The notes under the pieces were generated by a model that was given only the letters and a program-made list of their open reading frames with translations, was not told the DNA's origin and did no database searches. A stretch of 23,612 nt of DNA. Source: JANLIQ01 sp964358205 (GTDB lineage: Bacteria > Patescibacteriota > UBA1384 > 2-12-FULL-50-11). The DNA lies in the NCBI GenBank assembly GCA_964358205.1, contig CAYHNZ010000012.1, forward strand, positions 1-23,612, given 5' to 3'. Positions 12,415 to 19,937 of this stretch are shown here, one piece after another. Position 1 is the first letter of the stretch; each line of letters begins with the position of its first letter. The translations under genes were made by a program, and so were the position numbers.

Positions 12415-13629
12415 ATGCCTATTTATTCTTACCAAGTCAAAAAACCCGGCGCGACCAAAACAACTAGGGGCGAACTGCACGCCGAATCACTGCCGGAAGC
12501 TAACAAGGCCTTGCGGGCTCAAGGTTATACAGTTCTGCAAATTGTTCTCTTCGACGAAAAATCTTCCTCTCCGTTTCACTTTAGCCTCAAACGAACCAAA
12601 GTGCCTTTGAAAGAAAAAATCATCTTTTCTCGGCAATTGTCAGTGATGACAAAGGCTGGTTTATCGATCGTCAAAGCGCTGGAATCGTTAAGCCGTCAGA
12701 CCAATAACAAGCACTTCCAGGAAGTTATTCACGACCTAATCGAGCAGGTTAAGGGCGGGACGGTGTTATCAATAGCAATGTCACGACACCCGAAAATTTT
12801 TGCTGATATCTATGTTGCTGTCATCCGCGCCGGGGAGCAGACAGGACAACTCTCGGACGTGCTTTTAAATCTGGCCGATCAACAAGAAAAAGAGGCTGAC
12901 TTAATTGGCAAGGTGAAGGGTGCGATGATCTATCCAGCCATCATTTTCTGTCTGTTAATCGCCGTCTTGATTTTAATTGTGGTGTTTGTTATTCCGTCGC
13001 TCCAAAGTATTTTCACCGAATCTGGTACTACCCTGCCCCTTTCGACACGAATGCTCTTGGGTTTGAGTCAAGTCATTCGCGGTTACTACTGGATAATTGT
13101 GCCGGCGCTGGTAGGACTTTACCTTTTGCTCAAACTTTGGGTCGGTACCCCATCTGGCCGAGAGGTTTACGATAAGGCTAAATTTAGCCTGCCAATTTTC
13201 GGCACCTTGACCAAAAAAGTCTATATGGCTCGCTTTGCCCGAACGATGGCCATGCTAATCAAAGCCAGCTTGCCGATTTTAGAATCGCTCGAGATTATTC
13301 GTAAAACCATCAGCAATATTCACTACAATCGGGCTTTTGAACGAATTCAACGCGAAGTTGAGTCGGGCAAAACAATGTCTGGCGCGGTTAGTAAAGAGAA
13401 GCTCTTTCCACCAATGGTCAGCCAGCTAATCAGCTTGGGCGAAGAATCCGGCAGTATGGAGTCCGTCCTACTCGATGTTGCTAGCTTCTACGATAAAGAG
13501 GTCGATACAATGTCGAAAAATCTGACGACCCTGCTCGAACCAATTATGTTGATTGTGATGGGCGTCGGCATCGGCTTCGTCGTCTCTTCGGTCCTCGGCC
13601 CGATTTACGGGTTGGTAAATGCGTTTTAA
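12415..13629 (+). CDS. pilC: PilC inner-membrane platform protein of the type IV pilus
   Basis: Polytopic GspF-family platform that couples the PilB motor to pilin polymerisation. Seen: an N-terminal MPIYSYQVKKPGATKTTRGE segment, two T2SSF helical domains (about 66-190 and 268-395) each with the EKxEADLIGKVK/GA-type basic helix pattern, and three TM segments (about 168-195, 220-240, 373-400). About 404 aa, normal. Start: a GTG at 12412 immediately precedes the ATG at 12415; the ATG fits the usual MPxYxY beginning. No Shine-Dalgarno site is visible, because the sequence upstream is the right arm of cassette A. Translation may depend on read-through coupling or on the A/T-rich leader. Confidence 0.95.
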   Translation: MPIYSYQVKKPGATKTTRGELHAESLPEANKALRAQGYTVLQIVLFDEKSSSPFHFSLKRTKVPLKEKIIFSRQLSVMTKAGLSIVKALESLSRQTNNKHFQEVIHDLIEQVKGGTVLSIAMSRHPKIFADIYVAVIRAGEQTGQLSDVLLNLADQQEKEADLIGKVKGAMIYPAIIFCLLIAVLILIVVFVIPSLQSIFTESGTTLPLSTRMLLGLSQVIRGYYWIIVPALVGLYLLLKLWVGTPSGREVYDKAKFSLPIFGTLTKKVYMARFARTMAMLIKASLPILESLEIIRKTISNIHYNRAFERIQREVESGKTMSGAVSKEKLFPPMVSQLISLGEESGSMESVLLDVASFYDKEVDTMSKNLTTLLEPIMLIVMGVGIGFVVSSVLGPIYGLVNAF

Positions 13630-13630
13630 C

Positions 13631-13750
13631 GCGAAGGCTGAAGGCTCAAGTCTAAAGTCTGAAGTAAGTCTTAAATAACAAGTTCCAAGTACTTGCAACT
13701 TGTGACTTGTAAATTAAATTAGACTTTAGCCATTAGACTTCAGACTTAAT
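13631..13750. repeat. Heptad inverted-repeat element C between pilC and pilM
   Basis: Hairpin of about 120 nt. AAGTCTGAAGT (13655-13665) is perfectly complementary to 13737-13747. Heptads AGGCTGA, AGGCTCA, AGTCTAA and AGTCTGA run in series from about 13635. The centre contains a 23-nt segment (13679-13701) identical to 16340-16362 in element E. It begins just after the pilC stop codon and ends about 45 nt before the pilM Shine-Dalgarno site. It is A/T rich, with no T-run after a GC stem, so it is not a standard terminator. Confidence 0.85.
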
Positions 13751-13759
13751 TTCTTACTG

Positions 13760-13800
13760 TTGCGACTGCGCTAGTGTCTGTTAAGCTGAATCTATGGAGG
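13760..13800 (+). promoter_or_regulatory. Weak promoter candidate and Shine-Dalgarno site of pilM
   Basis: TTGCGA (13760-13765), 16-bp spacer, TAAGCT (13782-13787) with TG upstream of it; both hexamers are poor. The Shine-Dalgarno run GGAGGGG begins at about 13796 and lies a few nt before a TTG start codon, which it decides. Confidence 0.3.
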
Positions 13801-13804
13801 GGTT

Positions 13805-14845
13805 TTGAGCAGAGTCGTTGTTGGTGTTGATATTGGTCATGAAACGGTCAAGATTGCCAGTCTTGAGCATTTGGGTAAAAAATTTCGCCTCCAGGGCATG
13901 CATCTGGGTAATATCCCCCCCAGTTCTTGGAAGATAGACAAAATTGACAACATCGATGAAATCGCCAAAGTCATCGACGAAGCATTGCGAATTGCTAAGC
14001 CACACTCGATCACCACTCGCAAGGCAATGTTTGCCTTACCGGAGTCGGTCATTTTTTCCACAACTTTGACAATGCCCGATTTGCCGGCGTCGGAGCTGGA
14101 GAAAGCCCTACCCTTTGAACTAGCCGAACGCTTATCGATTAACCCGGACGAATATCACATCGATTACGAAAAGATTTCCGGTAAGTGCCTGCCCATCGAC
14201 CAGGTCACGGCCAACAAGCTGACCGACCCAGACAGTATTAAAGCTGGAAAAGTGCCGGACACTGTCGCCACACCCGCCCACCCCTTAATAGCTATTTTTG
14301 CCGCCGCAACCAAAAAAACTCTAGTCAATTCGATCGTTGAGTTATGCGAGAAGGCTCATTTGGAACTGTCCGGCATCGATATCAAGCCCGGAGCGATTAT
14401 TCGTTCAGTCATCCCCGCCAGCGACCAAAAAGCCCGGATTGTTGTTGATATGGGTGTTGGTGGTACCGGCGCGTCGGTAGCGGAGGGTCAGAGTTTGCGT
14501 GTCACCTCAACCGTTCCTTGGGGTACTCACACCATCGCTCAAACCATAATTGAACCAGTGCCGGATTTGCGCGAACGATTGGCGCCCGTCTTCGATGAGC
14601 TGGTACATATCACTAAATTCTTTGAAAACCGAGTTTGCCCAGGGCTAAAAATTGAACAGCTAATTATTTCCGGAACCGGCGCCGGTATTCCAAACATCGC
14701 CGAAGTTTTCCAAAAAGAAACTGGCCTGCCAACAACCTTGGCCGAGCCGTTTAAAAATGTCGATACCCATCATTTTCCAGTTCCGGTAGAATTAACTCAT
14801 ACCTTCGCTGATGCGATCGGATTGGCAATGAGAGACTATGAATAG
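13805..14845 (+). CDS. pilM: PilM actin-like type IV pilus assembly protein
   Basis: Cytoplasmic actin-fold ATPase that binds the PilN N-terminus and links PilB to the membrane alignment complex. Seen: the N-terminal phosphate-1-like VVGVDIGHETVKIASL (4-19), a 1B-type domain with MPDLPASELEKALPFELAERL (95-115), a phosphate-2-like VVDMGVGGTGASVAEG, and a C-terminal adenosine-type motif LIISGTGAGIPNIAEVF. Length 346 aa is normal. The start codon is TTG at 13805, chosen because a strong GGAGGGG lies 5 nt upstream and no ATG fits the conserved N-terminus. A heptad hairpin (element I) begins inside the stop codon. Confidence 0.93.
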   Translation: MSRVVVGVDIGHETVKIASLEHLGKKFRLQGMHLGNIPPSSWKIDKIDNIDEIAKVIDEALRIAKPHSITTRKAMFALPESVIFSTTLTMPDLPASELEKALPFELAERLSINPDEYHIDYEKISGKCLPIDQVTANKLTDPDSIKAGKVPDTVATPAHPLIAIFAAATKKTLVNSIVELCEKAHLELSGIDIKPGAIIRSVIPASDQKARIVVDMGVGGTGASVAEGQSLRVTSTVPWGTHTIAQTIIEPVPDLRERLAPVFDELVHITKFFENRVCPGLKIEQLIISGTGAGIPNIAEVFQKETGLPTTLAEPFKNVDTHHFPVPVELTHTFADAIGLAMRDYE

Positions 14846-14965
14846 AATTAAGAACATAGAATTAGGAATTAAGAATGTGGGATAGAACAGTTCAAAATAC
14901 ACGGATGGTGGTGGATATGGTAATCAATCTCTTGATTCTAAATTCTAAATTCCAAATTCTTCAAA
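14844..14965. repeat. Heptad inverted-repeat element I between pilM and pilN
   Basis: The left arm (14844-14878) is a run of exact-phase heptads (AGAATTA, AGAACAT, AGAATTA, GGAATTA, AGAATGT). The right arm (14932-14965) is the complementary run (ATTCTAA twice, ATTCCAA, ATTCTTC). The roughly 53-nt middle has no ORF. The word set differs from that of elements C, D and E but follows the same 7-nt rule. It starts in the pilM stop codon and ends a few nt before the pilN Shine-Dalgarno site GGAGG (14968-14972). Confidence 0.8.
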
Positions 14966-14978
14966 CCGGAGGTTTGAT

Positions 14979-15524
14979 ATGATTAATCTTGTTCCACCAG
15001 AAATTAAATTGCAGAAAGGCCTCAAGTCGCTTGTTTATGTTGTCACGTTAACTTACATAGTTCTGGCATCGGTGTTAGTACTGGGATTGGCTGGGTTAGC
15101 CACTTATAATTACACCCAAAAGATTGCCTTGGGTAGCCAGCAGGCCGAGTTGGATCGTTTGGAGGCGACAAAAAACCAGGACAAAACAATTCTCGGTCAA
15201 GCCGCCTTTATTCAAAGCCGAGTTAAGAACGCTGCCACATATCAATCCAGTTCCGACTGGAATAAAGTCCTGACGGCCATTGCCGAGTCCACCCCCACTA
15301 ACACTCGCCTGACTTCAGTTAAAATTACTAGCGACGCTACCAAATCACCAACCATAGCTATCAGTGGCGAGTCAACCGACCGACGTTCAATCATTCTTTT
15401 CAAAGACAAACTGGCCATCACTAAACCATTTGGGGGTGCCACCATTACCGGCCTGACGAAATCGGCAACCAAAGACAGCGACTCCTATACTTTCTCAATT
15501 AGCGTCCTAATCACCAACAAGTAA
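14979..15524 (+). CDS. pilN: PilN type IV pilus assembly protein
   Basis: Bitopic inner-membrane protein whose short cytoplasmic N-terminus binds PilM. Seen: MINLVPPEIK at residues 1-10 (the classic MINLLP-type PilM-binding motif), one TM segment at about 19-42, a short coiled-coil region (about 50-85), and a periplasmic ferredoxin-like domain ending in SFSISVLITNK. 181 aa is normal. GGAGG ends 6 nt before the ATG. The pilO-like gene begins 2 nt after the stop codon, so the two are translationally coupled. Confidence 0.9.
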   Translation: MINLVPPEIKLQKGLKSLVYVVTLTYIVLASVLVLGLAGLATYNYTQKIALGSQQAELDRLEATKNQDKTILGQAAFIQSRVKNAATYQSSSDWNKVLTAIAESTPTNTRLTSVKITSDATKSPTIAISGESTDRRSIILFKDKLAITKPFGGATITGLTKSATKDSDSYTFSISVLITNK

Positions 15525-15526
15525 AA

Positions 15527-16291
15527 ATGCACAACCTACTCACCAGCAAATACTTCCTGATTATTACCGCCTTATTTCTAATTCTCGCTGCCATGATTAT
15601 TTGGTTTTTCTTTCCGCCCGTTCTTAAAACATCCAGCGAAAATCGCACCGAATTCGCCGCCCTCGCAGAAAAGATCAAAGTTAGTCAAGCTGAAGCGACT
15701 ACTGTCAAGGATCTGATTGCCGCCAAGACTACTATTGCCGACTTGTACGATAGGGCGTCATTGGCCTTACCGAATTCACCATCAGCCGACCTACTCCTGC
15801 TTCAATTTGATGGCTTGACCAAAAGCCTGGGTCTAGACGCCACCATCACCGTCCCCTTTTCTGAAGGATCGCTGGCTAGCCAGGTGGCCGCCCCGACTGC
15901 GCCCGCTAATGATAGCGATATCAAACCTGGTTCAGGTTCAACTGGTGGGACCCAGCCAATCGTTACTAGTTCGGGGACTGGAACAGGGACAGATTTCTCC
16001 CTAAGTGGCGACTGGGACTACCCCACTGTCTTAAACCTACTAACTAGACTCAAGACTTTTATTCGTTGGAATTCGGTCACCAGCATCGACCTAGCGAGAA
16101 CAGCTGATAAATCGACCGCCACTATCAGCGGTAAGGTTTTCTGGATACCGGCCAGCAACCTGCAATTTACGGGATCGGCTCAAGAGCTACTCTCCCAAGC
16201 CAAAACCCTGCTCGATAGCTACCAAACCTATGCCACCACTCCCGACATTACCAAGGAAGGAAACTTCGGCAAAAGCAATCCATTTCAGTAG
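15527..16291 (+). CDS. pilO: PilO-like type IV pilus assembly protein
   Basis: Bitopic membrane protein expected to pair with PilN outside the membrane. Seen: a single TM segment (about 10-30, ending FFFPPV), a coiled-coil region (about 37-85), a Ser/Gly/Thr-rich low-complexity loop (about 120-160) containing GSGSTGGTQPIV and SSGTGTGTD, then an alpha/beta domain with the FSLSGDWDYPTVLNLLTRLK pattern typical of PilO. Length 254 aa; the low-complexity insert is longer than in model PilO proteins. Assignment rests on topology, order after pilN and the C-terminal pattern. Confidence 0.8.
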   Translation: MHNLLTSKYFLIITALFLILAAMIIWFFFPPVLKTSSENRTEFAALAEKIKVSQAEATTVKDLIAAKTTIADLYDRASLALPNSPSADLLLLQFDGLTKSLGLDATITVPFSEGSLASQVAAPTAPANDSDIKPGSGSTGGTQPIVTSSGTGTGTDFSLSGDWDYPTVLNLLTRLKTFIRWNSVTSIDLARTADKSTATISGKVFWIPASNLQFTGSAQELLSQAKTLLDSYQTYATTPDITKEGNFGKSNPFQ

Positions 16292-16301
16292 ACAGCAGCA
16301 T

Positions 16302-16422
16302 ACAAGTCTGAAGTGGCAAGGCTAAAGTCTGAACTAAGTCTTAAAGTATCAAGTTCCAAGTACTTGCAACTTACGACTTGTTACTTACATTAGACTTTAG
16401 CCTTCAGCCTTAGAGTCTTATC
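16302..16422. repeat. Heptad inverted-repeat element E between pilO and the first prepilin
   Basis: AAGGCTAAAGTCT (16318-16330) is perfectly complementary to 16392-16404. The core 16340-16362 is identical over 23 nt to element C. Heptads include AGTCTGA, AGTGGCA and AGGCTAA. It begins about 10 nt after the pilO stop codon and ends about 18 nt before the prepilin promoter. Confidence 0.85.
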
Positions 16423-16439
16423 AGTAATCACTAGACTTC

Positions 16440-16461
16440 TGCTAAGATGTGTTCAGGAGGG
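16440..16461 (+). promoter_or_regulatory. Extended -10 promoter and Shine-Dalgarno site of the first prepilin
   Basis: TGCTAAGAT (16440-16448) is an extended -10 and AGGAGGG (16455-16461) a perfect Shine-Dalgarno run. No convincing -35. The only ATG of the frame (16447) lies inside the -10 box. The Shine-Dalgarno run points instead to an in-frame ATA at 16465. Confidence 0.45.
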
Positions 16462-17844
16462 AAAATACAGCGACAACACCGGGCTTTTACTCTAATCGAG
16501 TTAATCATTGATGCCTTTGTAATTACGGTAATTTTTGGCGCCGTTATTGGTTCGTTCTTAGTGATGCTCAACGCCACCAACTCCGGCAAAATCAGGACTA
16601 TGGCTGGGGCGTTAGCCAATGAACAGCTGGAGTACCTGCGCAACCTACCCTACGACTCACTTTCAACCCAGGGCGGGACAATTATCCCCCAAGGTACAAT
16701 ACCCGATACCCAGACTGTCACCCGTGGCGGAGTAAGCTTTGAGCTCAAGACGACTATAGCCCTTGTTGACGACCCATTTGATGGCTGTGTCCTCCCTATT
16801 GAAGGTAATCCAAATCTTTGGCAATGCACCGACGGCGGTACCTCGGCCACATATGACGTCGTACCATTTGATTACAAACGGGTTAATGTCGAGGCGTTAA
16901 AAGTTGGCACGCCGACTGTGCTCGTCAAACTTTCTAGTAACGCCGCCGCTAAGGCCGCCGAAACCTCGTCACAAACGGGCATGATGCTGGTCAAGGTGAT
17001 TAACGCTCAAGGGTTGCCAGTCGAGGGTGCGACCGTAACCATTACCCAGGCCGAGTTGGGTATCTCGTTAATCGGCTTAACTAACGCCCAGGGCTATGTG
17101 TTCGTCGCCAATTTATTACCCGACAACCAGAACGGTTATCATATCGTCGCCACAAAAGCTGGTTTTTCGACTGACTTTACAACCAGTCGAACCAGCCAAA
17201 ATCCCAACCAATTCCAGCCCGATGTCGATATTAATATCCAGCAGGTCACTATCCAAACGTTGTCTATCGACTGGCTTTCAACTATGGCGGTGACGGTCAC
17301 AAACGAGGTCGGACAAATTCAGACCGGCATAAGCATTACCGCTACTTCGGCCAAGGTCACCGCTACCAACCCGGACACCCCCAAAAATATCAGCACCAGC
17401 GTCAGCGACGGGAACGGCGTGGCCACTTTTAGTGCTTTTGAGTGGGATTCTTATACTCTTACGCCTCAAACTGGCTACTTCGTTGTCAGCACCAGTCCTT
17501 ACCAACTCGTTGCTCTCAACCCCAATCTGACTCTGTCGGTAGCGATGGTGATTACAACAAACCAGAACTGGCCGAGAATCGTTAGTGTTAGCCCCGCCTC
17601 CGGCACCAGCGGCGCCGTCGTCGAGGTGATTGTTGAAGGTTATAATTTCACTGGCAACACAACCGTAATGCTTCGTAAATCTGGGTCAGCTGATATTCTT
17701 CCGACCCAGACGGGCGTTGACCCTAATCAAAAATCGGTGACTGCGACTTTCGATCTGACCGGCGCGGCGACCGGTGGCTGGGACCTTATCCTCGATTCCA
17801 ACGGCCAAATCGTCACCCAAATTAACGGTTTTATAGTTTCATGA
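16447..17844 (+). CDS. Large class-III prepilin with a two-domain beta-sandwich and IPT/TIG-like tail
   Basis: Pilus-associated surface protein made as a prepilin. Seen: leader ending RQHRA, then mature start FTLIELIIDAFVITVIF with Glu5 and a TM helix (about 14-40). The cleavage position has Ala rather than Gly. After a pseudopilin-like region come two carboxypeptidase-regulatory-like beta domains (about 178-260 and 275-355: VKVINAQGLPVEGATVTI and related) and a C-terminal IPT/TIG-like domain (about 375-465: PRIVSVSPASGTSGAVVEV). Length 465 aa is large for a pilin, suggesting a minor or tip pilin with adhesive domains. It overlaps the next gene by 4 nt. Start uncertain: ATG at 16447 or non-canonical ATA at 16465. 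Confidence 0.85.
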   Translation: MCSGGKIQRQHRAFTLIELIIDAFVITVIFGAVIGSFLVMLNATNSGKIRTMAGALANEQLEYLRNLPYDSLSTQGGTIIPQGTIPDTQTVTRGGVSFELKTTIALVDDPFDGCVLPIEGNPNLWQCTDGGTSATYDVVPFDYKRVNVEALKVGTPTVLVKLSSNAAAKAAETSSQTGMMLVKVINAQGLPVEGATVTITQAELGISLIGLTNAQGYVFVANLLPDNQNGYHIVATKAGFSTDFTTSRTSQNPNQFQPDVDINIQQVTIQTLSIDWLSTMAVTVTNEVGQIQTGISITATSAKVTATNPDTPKNISTSVSDGNGVATFSAFEWDSYTLTPQTGYFVVSTSPYQLVALNPNLTLSVAMVITTNQNWPRIVSVSPASGTSGAVVEVIVEGYNFTGNTTVMLRKSGSADILPTQTGVDPNQKSVTATFDLTGAATGGWDLILDSNGQIVTQINGFIVS

Positions 17845-18437
17845 TGGGCATTAAGCTCAAAAAAATACCGGCATTTTCAGTCCTTGAGCTAATCTTAGTC
17901 ATATTTATCGTTTCTTTGTTTGGAGGTCTCGTTTCCAGTACCATTCTCAAGAGCTATGCCAACAACCGGCTGGTAGAGACCCAGGCGATTGTCCAAACGG
18001 AGCTTAATACAGCGATCGACCGATTAAGTCGAGTCCTGCGAAGTGCAACATTAATCCTCGAGGCAACCGAAACAAATTTTAAAATTCGTGGCTACCCCAA
18101 TGTCGCCGATATCGCTCCGAGCGAAATTAATTTTTATCTCGATGGTACGGCTCTTAAGTATTCTGTCATCCCGCCGACCGGCCAAGCACCCAACTACACC
18201 TACGGCTCGGCTGATGCTAAATACTATACCTTGGTTGGGAAGACCTCAAACTCCATCGCCAACCCGGCTTTTCGCTACTATAACGATCAGAGTGTATTGC
18301 TCAACTTTCCCGTACAGATTGCCAGTATTAAAGTCGTCGAACCAACTTTAAGCGCTCTTGACACCGGCAATATTTTGAAACTGCCAATAATCGTCACCAC
18401 CAAGATAACTTTGCGTAACTTTAAAACAAACCTCTGA
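17841..18437 (+). CDS. Class-III prepilin-like protein (minor pilin)
   Basis: 198 aa. Seen: basic leader MMGIKLKKIPA, then mature start FSVLELILVIFIVSLFGGLV with Glu5 and a TM helix to about residue 36; the residue before the cleavage is Ala again. A small globular domain follows with weak similarity to PilW/GspJ-type minor pseudopilins by pattern only. ATGA overlap with the preceding gene (ATG at 17841, stop codon at 17842-17844) and TGATG overlap with the next gene show a translationally coupled minor-pilin operon. Confidence 0.82.
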   Translation: MMGIKLKKIPAFSVLELILVIFIVSLFGGLVSSTILKSYANNRLVETQAIVQTELNTAIDRLSRVLRSATLILEATETNFKIRGYPNVADIAPSEINFYLDGTALKYSVIPPTGQAPNYTYGSADAKYYTLVGKTSNSIANPAFRYYNDQSVLLNFPVQIASIKVVEPTLSALDTGNILKLPIIVTTKITLRNFKTNL

Positions 18438-19936
18438 TGAAAAAGTCTAAAGTTGCAAGGCTAAGGTCTAAAGTGTGGAGTTGCTATTTTACTTCAGACT
18501 TCAGACTTCAGACTTCAGACTTTTCGCCCTCAAGGGCGAAGCCTGGCTACTTCTTGCCGATGCTTCTGGCCTTTGCGACGGTGATGCTGATTACGACTGG
18601 CGCGATCATGAGCTTGAATTACAGCAACTATTCGACCGTCAAACGACAGGTCAAGTCCACCCAGGCCTTGAGCATTGCCGAGGCTGGCATCAATTATTAT
18701 TTATGGCATTTATCTCACAACAATCTCGATTACTGCGACGGTCAGGCCTGTACTGGCAATGGACCATTTGGGCCGTACACTCACGTTTACAAAAATACCG
18801 CCGGGGAAGTGTTGGGTAGCTATGACATCACCATCACCCCGCCACAAGGTAGTAACACCGTTGTCTCGGTACGGGCAGAGGGTCTAACCACCAGCGGCGA
18901 AAAACGGACCGTCGTGGCGACGCTCGGTATCCCCTCCTTTGCCCAATACTCTTTTGTAACTGATTCCGAGGCGTGGTTTGGCGAAAATGAGTCGACCAAC
19001 GGCCTAGTTCACTCAAATCGCGGTATTCACTTTGACGGCACAGCTAACGGCGTGGTGGCGGCAGCCGTCCAAACCTATGTCCCTGCGAATTGCTTTGGCG
19101 GCGACGGACAGTCCCACAACGGCGTCTGGGGTACTGGTGGACCAACCTCCTATTGGCAATTTCAGGTACCGACAGTCAATTTTAACCAACTAACCGCCGA
19201 CTTAAACGATCTGGAACTCGCCGCCAATGCCAACGGTATCCACTTACCGACTCTGCTTAACCCTCAAGGTCAGAAATCCTACTCCGGTTACGCTATTCGT
19301 TTTAACGCCGGTAATACCATTACCGTCGGTAAAGTCACGGCGTCGAAGGACACCGGTGGTACTGGCGGCGCTTGCGTCAATCACGGCAAAAAAAACTCGC
19401 TGATGCAAGAAAACCTTACCATCTGGGAAACAATCCCCCGCGCTCTACCCGCTAACGGCATCATTTTTGTCGCTGATAACGCCTGGGTCTGGGGAACGAT
19501 CGGTGCTCGCATCACTCTGGCCTCTGGCCGCCTTCCTTCCACTAGCACTACCGACACCAATATCTTTCTCCAAAACGACATCAACTACACCGTCAAAGAC
19601 GGCTCCGTCGCCTTAGGCTTAATCAGTCAGGGCGACTTAATCGTTAACTCCTCTTCTGAAGACGACCTAAATATCGACGCCTATCTGTTGAGCCAAAAGG
19701 GCAAGGTTTTTCGGCCGTTTTACCTAAATAACACCAAAACCAAAATCAGTATCTACGGCGGTATCGGCTCATTTTCTTGGTGGACGTGGAGCTGGGTCAG
19801 CGGTAACAACGTCGTTTCCGGCTACATTACCACCTCCCAAACTTACGACACCTATCTGGCCTTAAACCCCCCACCGCTTTTTCCGACAACCGGTTCGTTT
19901 GCAATTTTGAGTTGGAAAGAAGAACCAATACTCTGA
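18437..19936 (+). CDS. PilX-like pilus protein with a repeat-derived N-terminus
   Basis: 499 aa. Residues 1-36 are encoded by a heptad hairpin element (18441-18540) and have a low-complexity look (FTSDFRLQTSDFSPS). The conserved part begins KPGYFLPMLLAFATVMLITTGAIM (about 36-60), a PilX/prepilin-like TM segment, followed by LNYSNYSTVKRQVKSTQALSIAEAGINYYLW, typical of PilX N-terminal regions. The rest (about 100-499) is a large extracellular region rich in Gly, Asn, Thr and Ser, with no domain I can name. No start codon other than the one at 18437 (TGATG overlap) can give the full TM segment, so the repeat seems to be translated. Gly precedes Tyr at the presumed cleavage site; Glu5 is absent. 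Confidence 0.8.
   Translation: MKKSKVARLRSKVWSCYFTSDFRLQTSDFSPSRAKPGYFLPMLLAFATVMLITTGAIMSLNYSNYSTVKRQVKSTQALSIAEAGINYYLWHLSHNNLDYCDGQACTGNGPFGPYTHVYKNTAGEVLGSYDITITPPQGSNTVVSVRAEGLTTSGEKRTVVATLGIPSFAQYSFVTDSEAWFGENESTNGLVHSNRGIHFDGTANGVVAAAVQTYVPANCFGGDGQSHNGVWGTGGPTSYWQFQVPTVNFNQLTADLNDLELAANANGIHLPTLLNPQGQKSYSGYAIRFNAGNTITVGKVTASKDTGGTGGACVNHGKKNSLMQENLTIWETIPRALPANGIIFVADNAWVWGTIGARITLASGRLPSTSTTDTNIFLQNDINYTVKDGSVALGLISQGDLIVNSSSEDDLNIDAYLLSQKGKVFRPFYLNNTKTKISIYGGIGSFSWWTWSWVSGNNVVSGYITTSQTYDTYLALNPPPLFPTTGSFAILSWKEEPIL
18441..18540. repeat. Heptad element H inside the PilX-like coding sequence
   Basis: The left arm (about 18441-18475) starts AAAGTCTAAAGT. The right arm contains four exact TTCAGAC units (18493-18520, 4.6 copies counting flanks), whose complement pairs loosely with the left arm. 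A perfect 7-bp hairpin TTCGCCC/GGGCGAA follows (18523-18540). The words are those of elements C, D and E. A change of one unit would shift the reading frame. Confidence 0.8.
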
Positions 19937-19937
19937 A

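Noticed and set aside
13631..13750. Heptad arrays as a CRISPR array
   Set aside because: Word period is 7 nt, there are no unique spacers, and the arms are inverted and not direct repeats.
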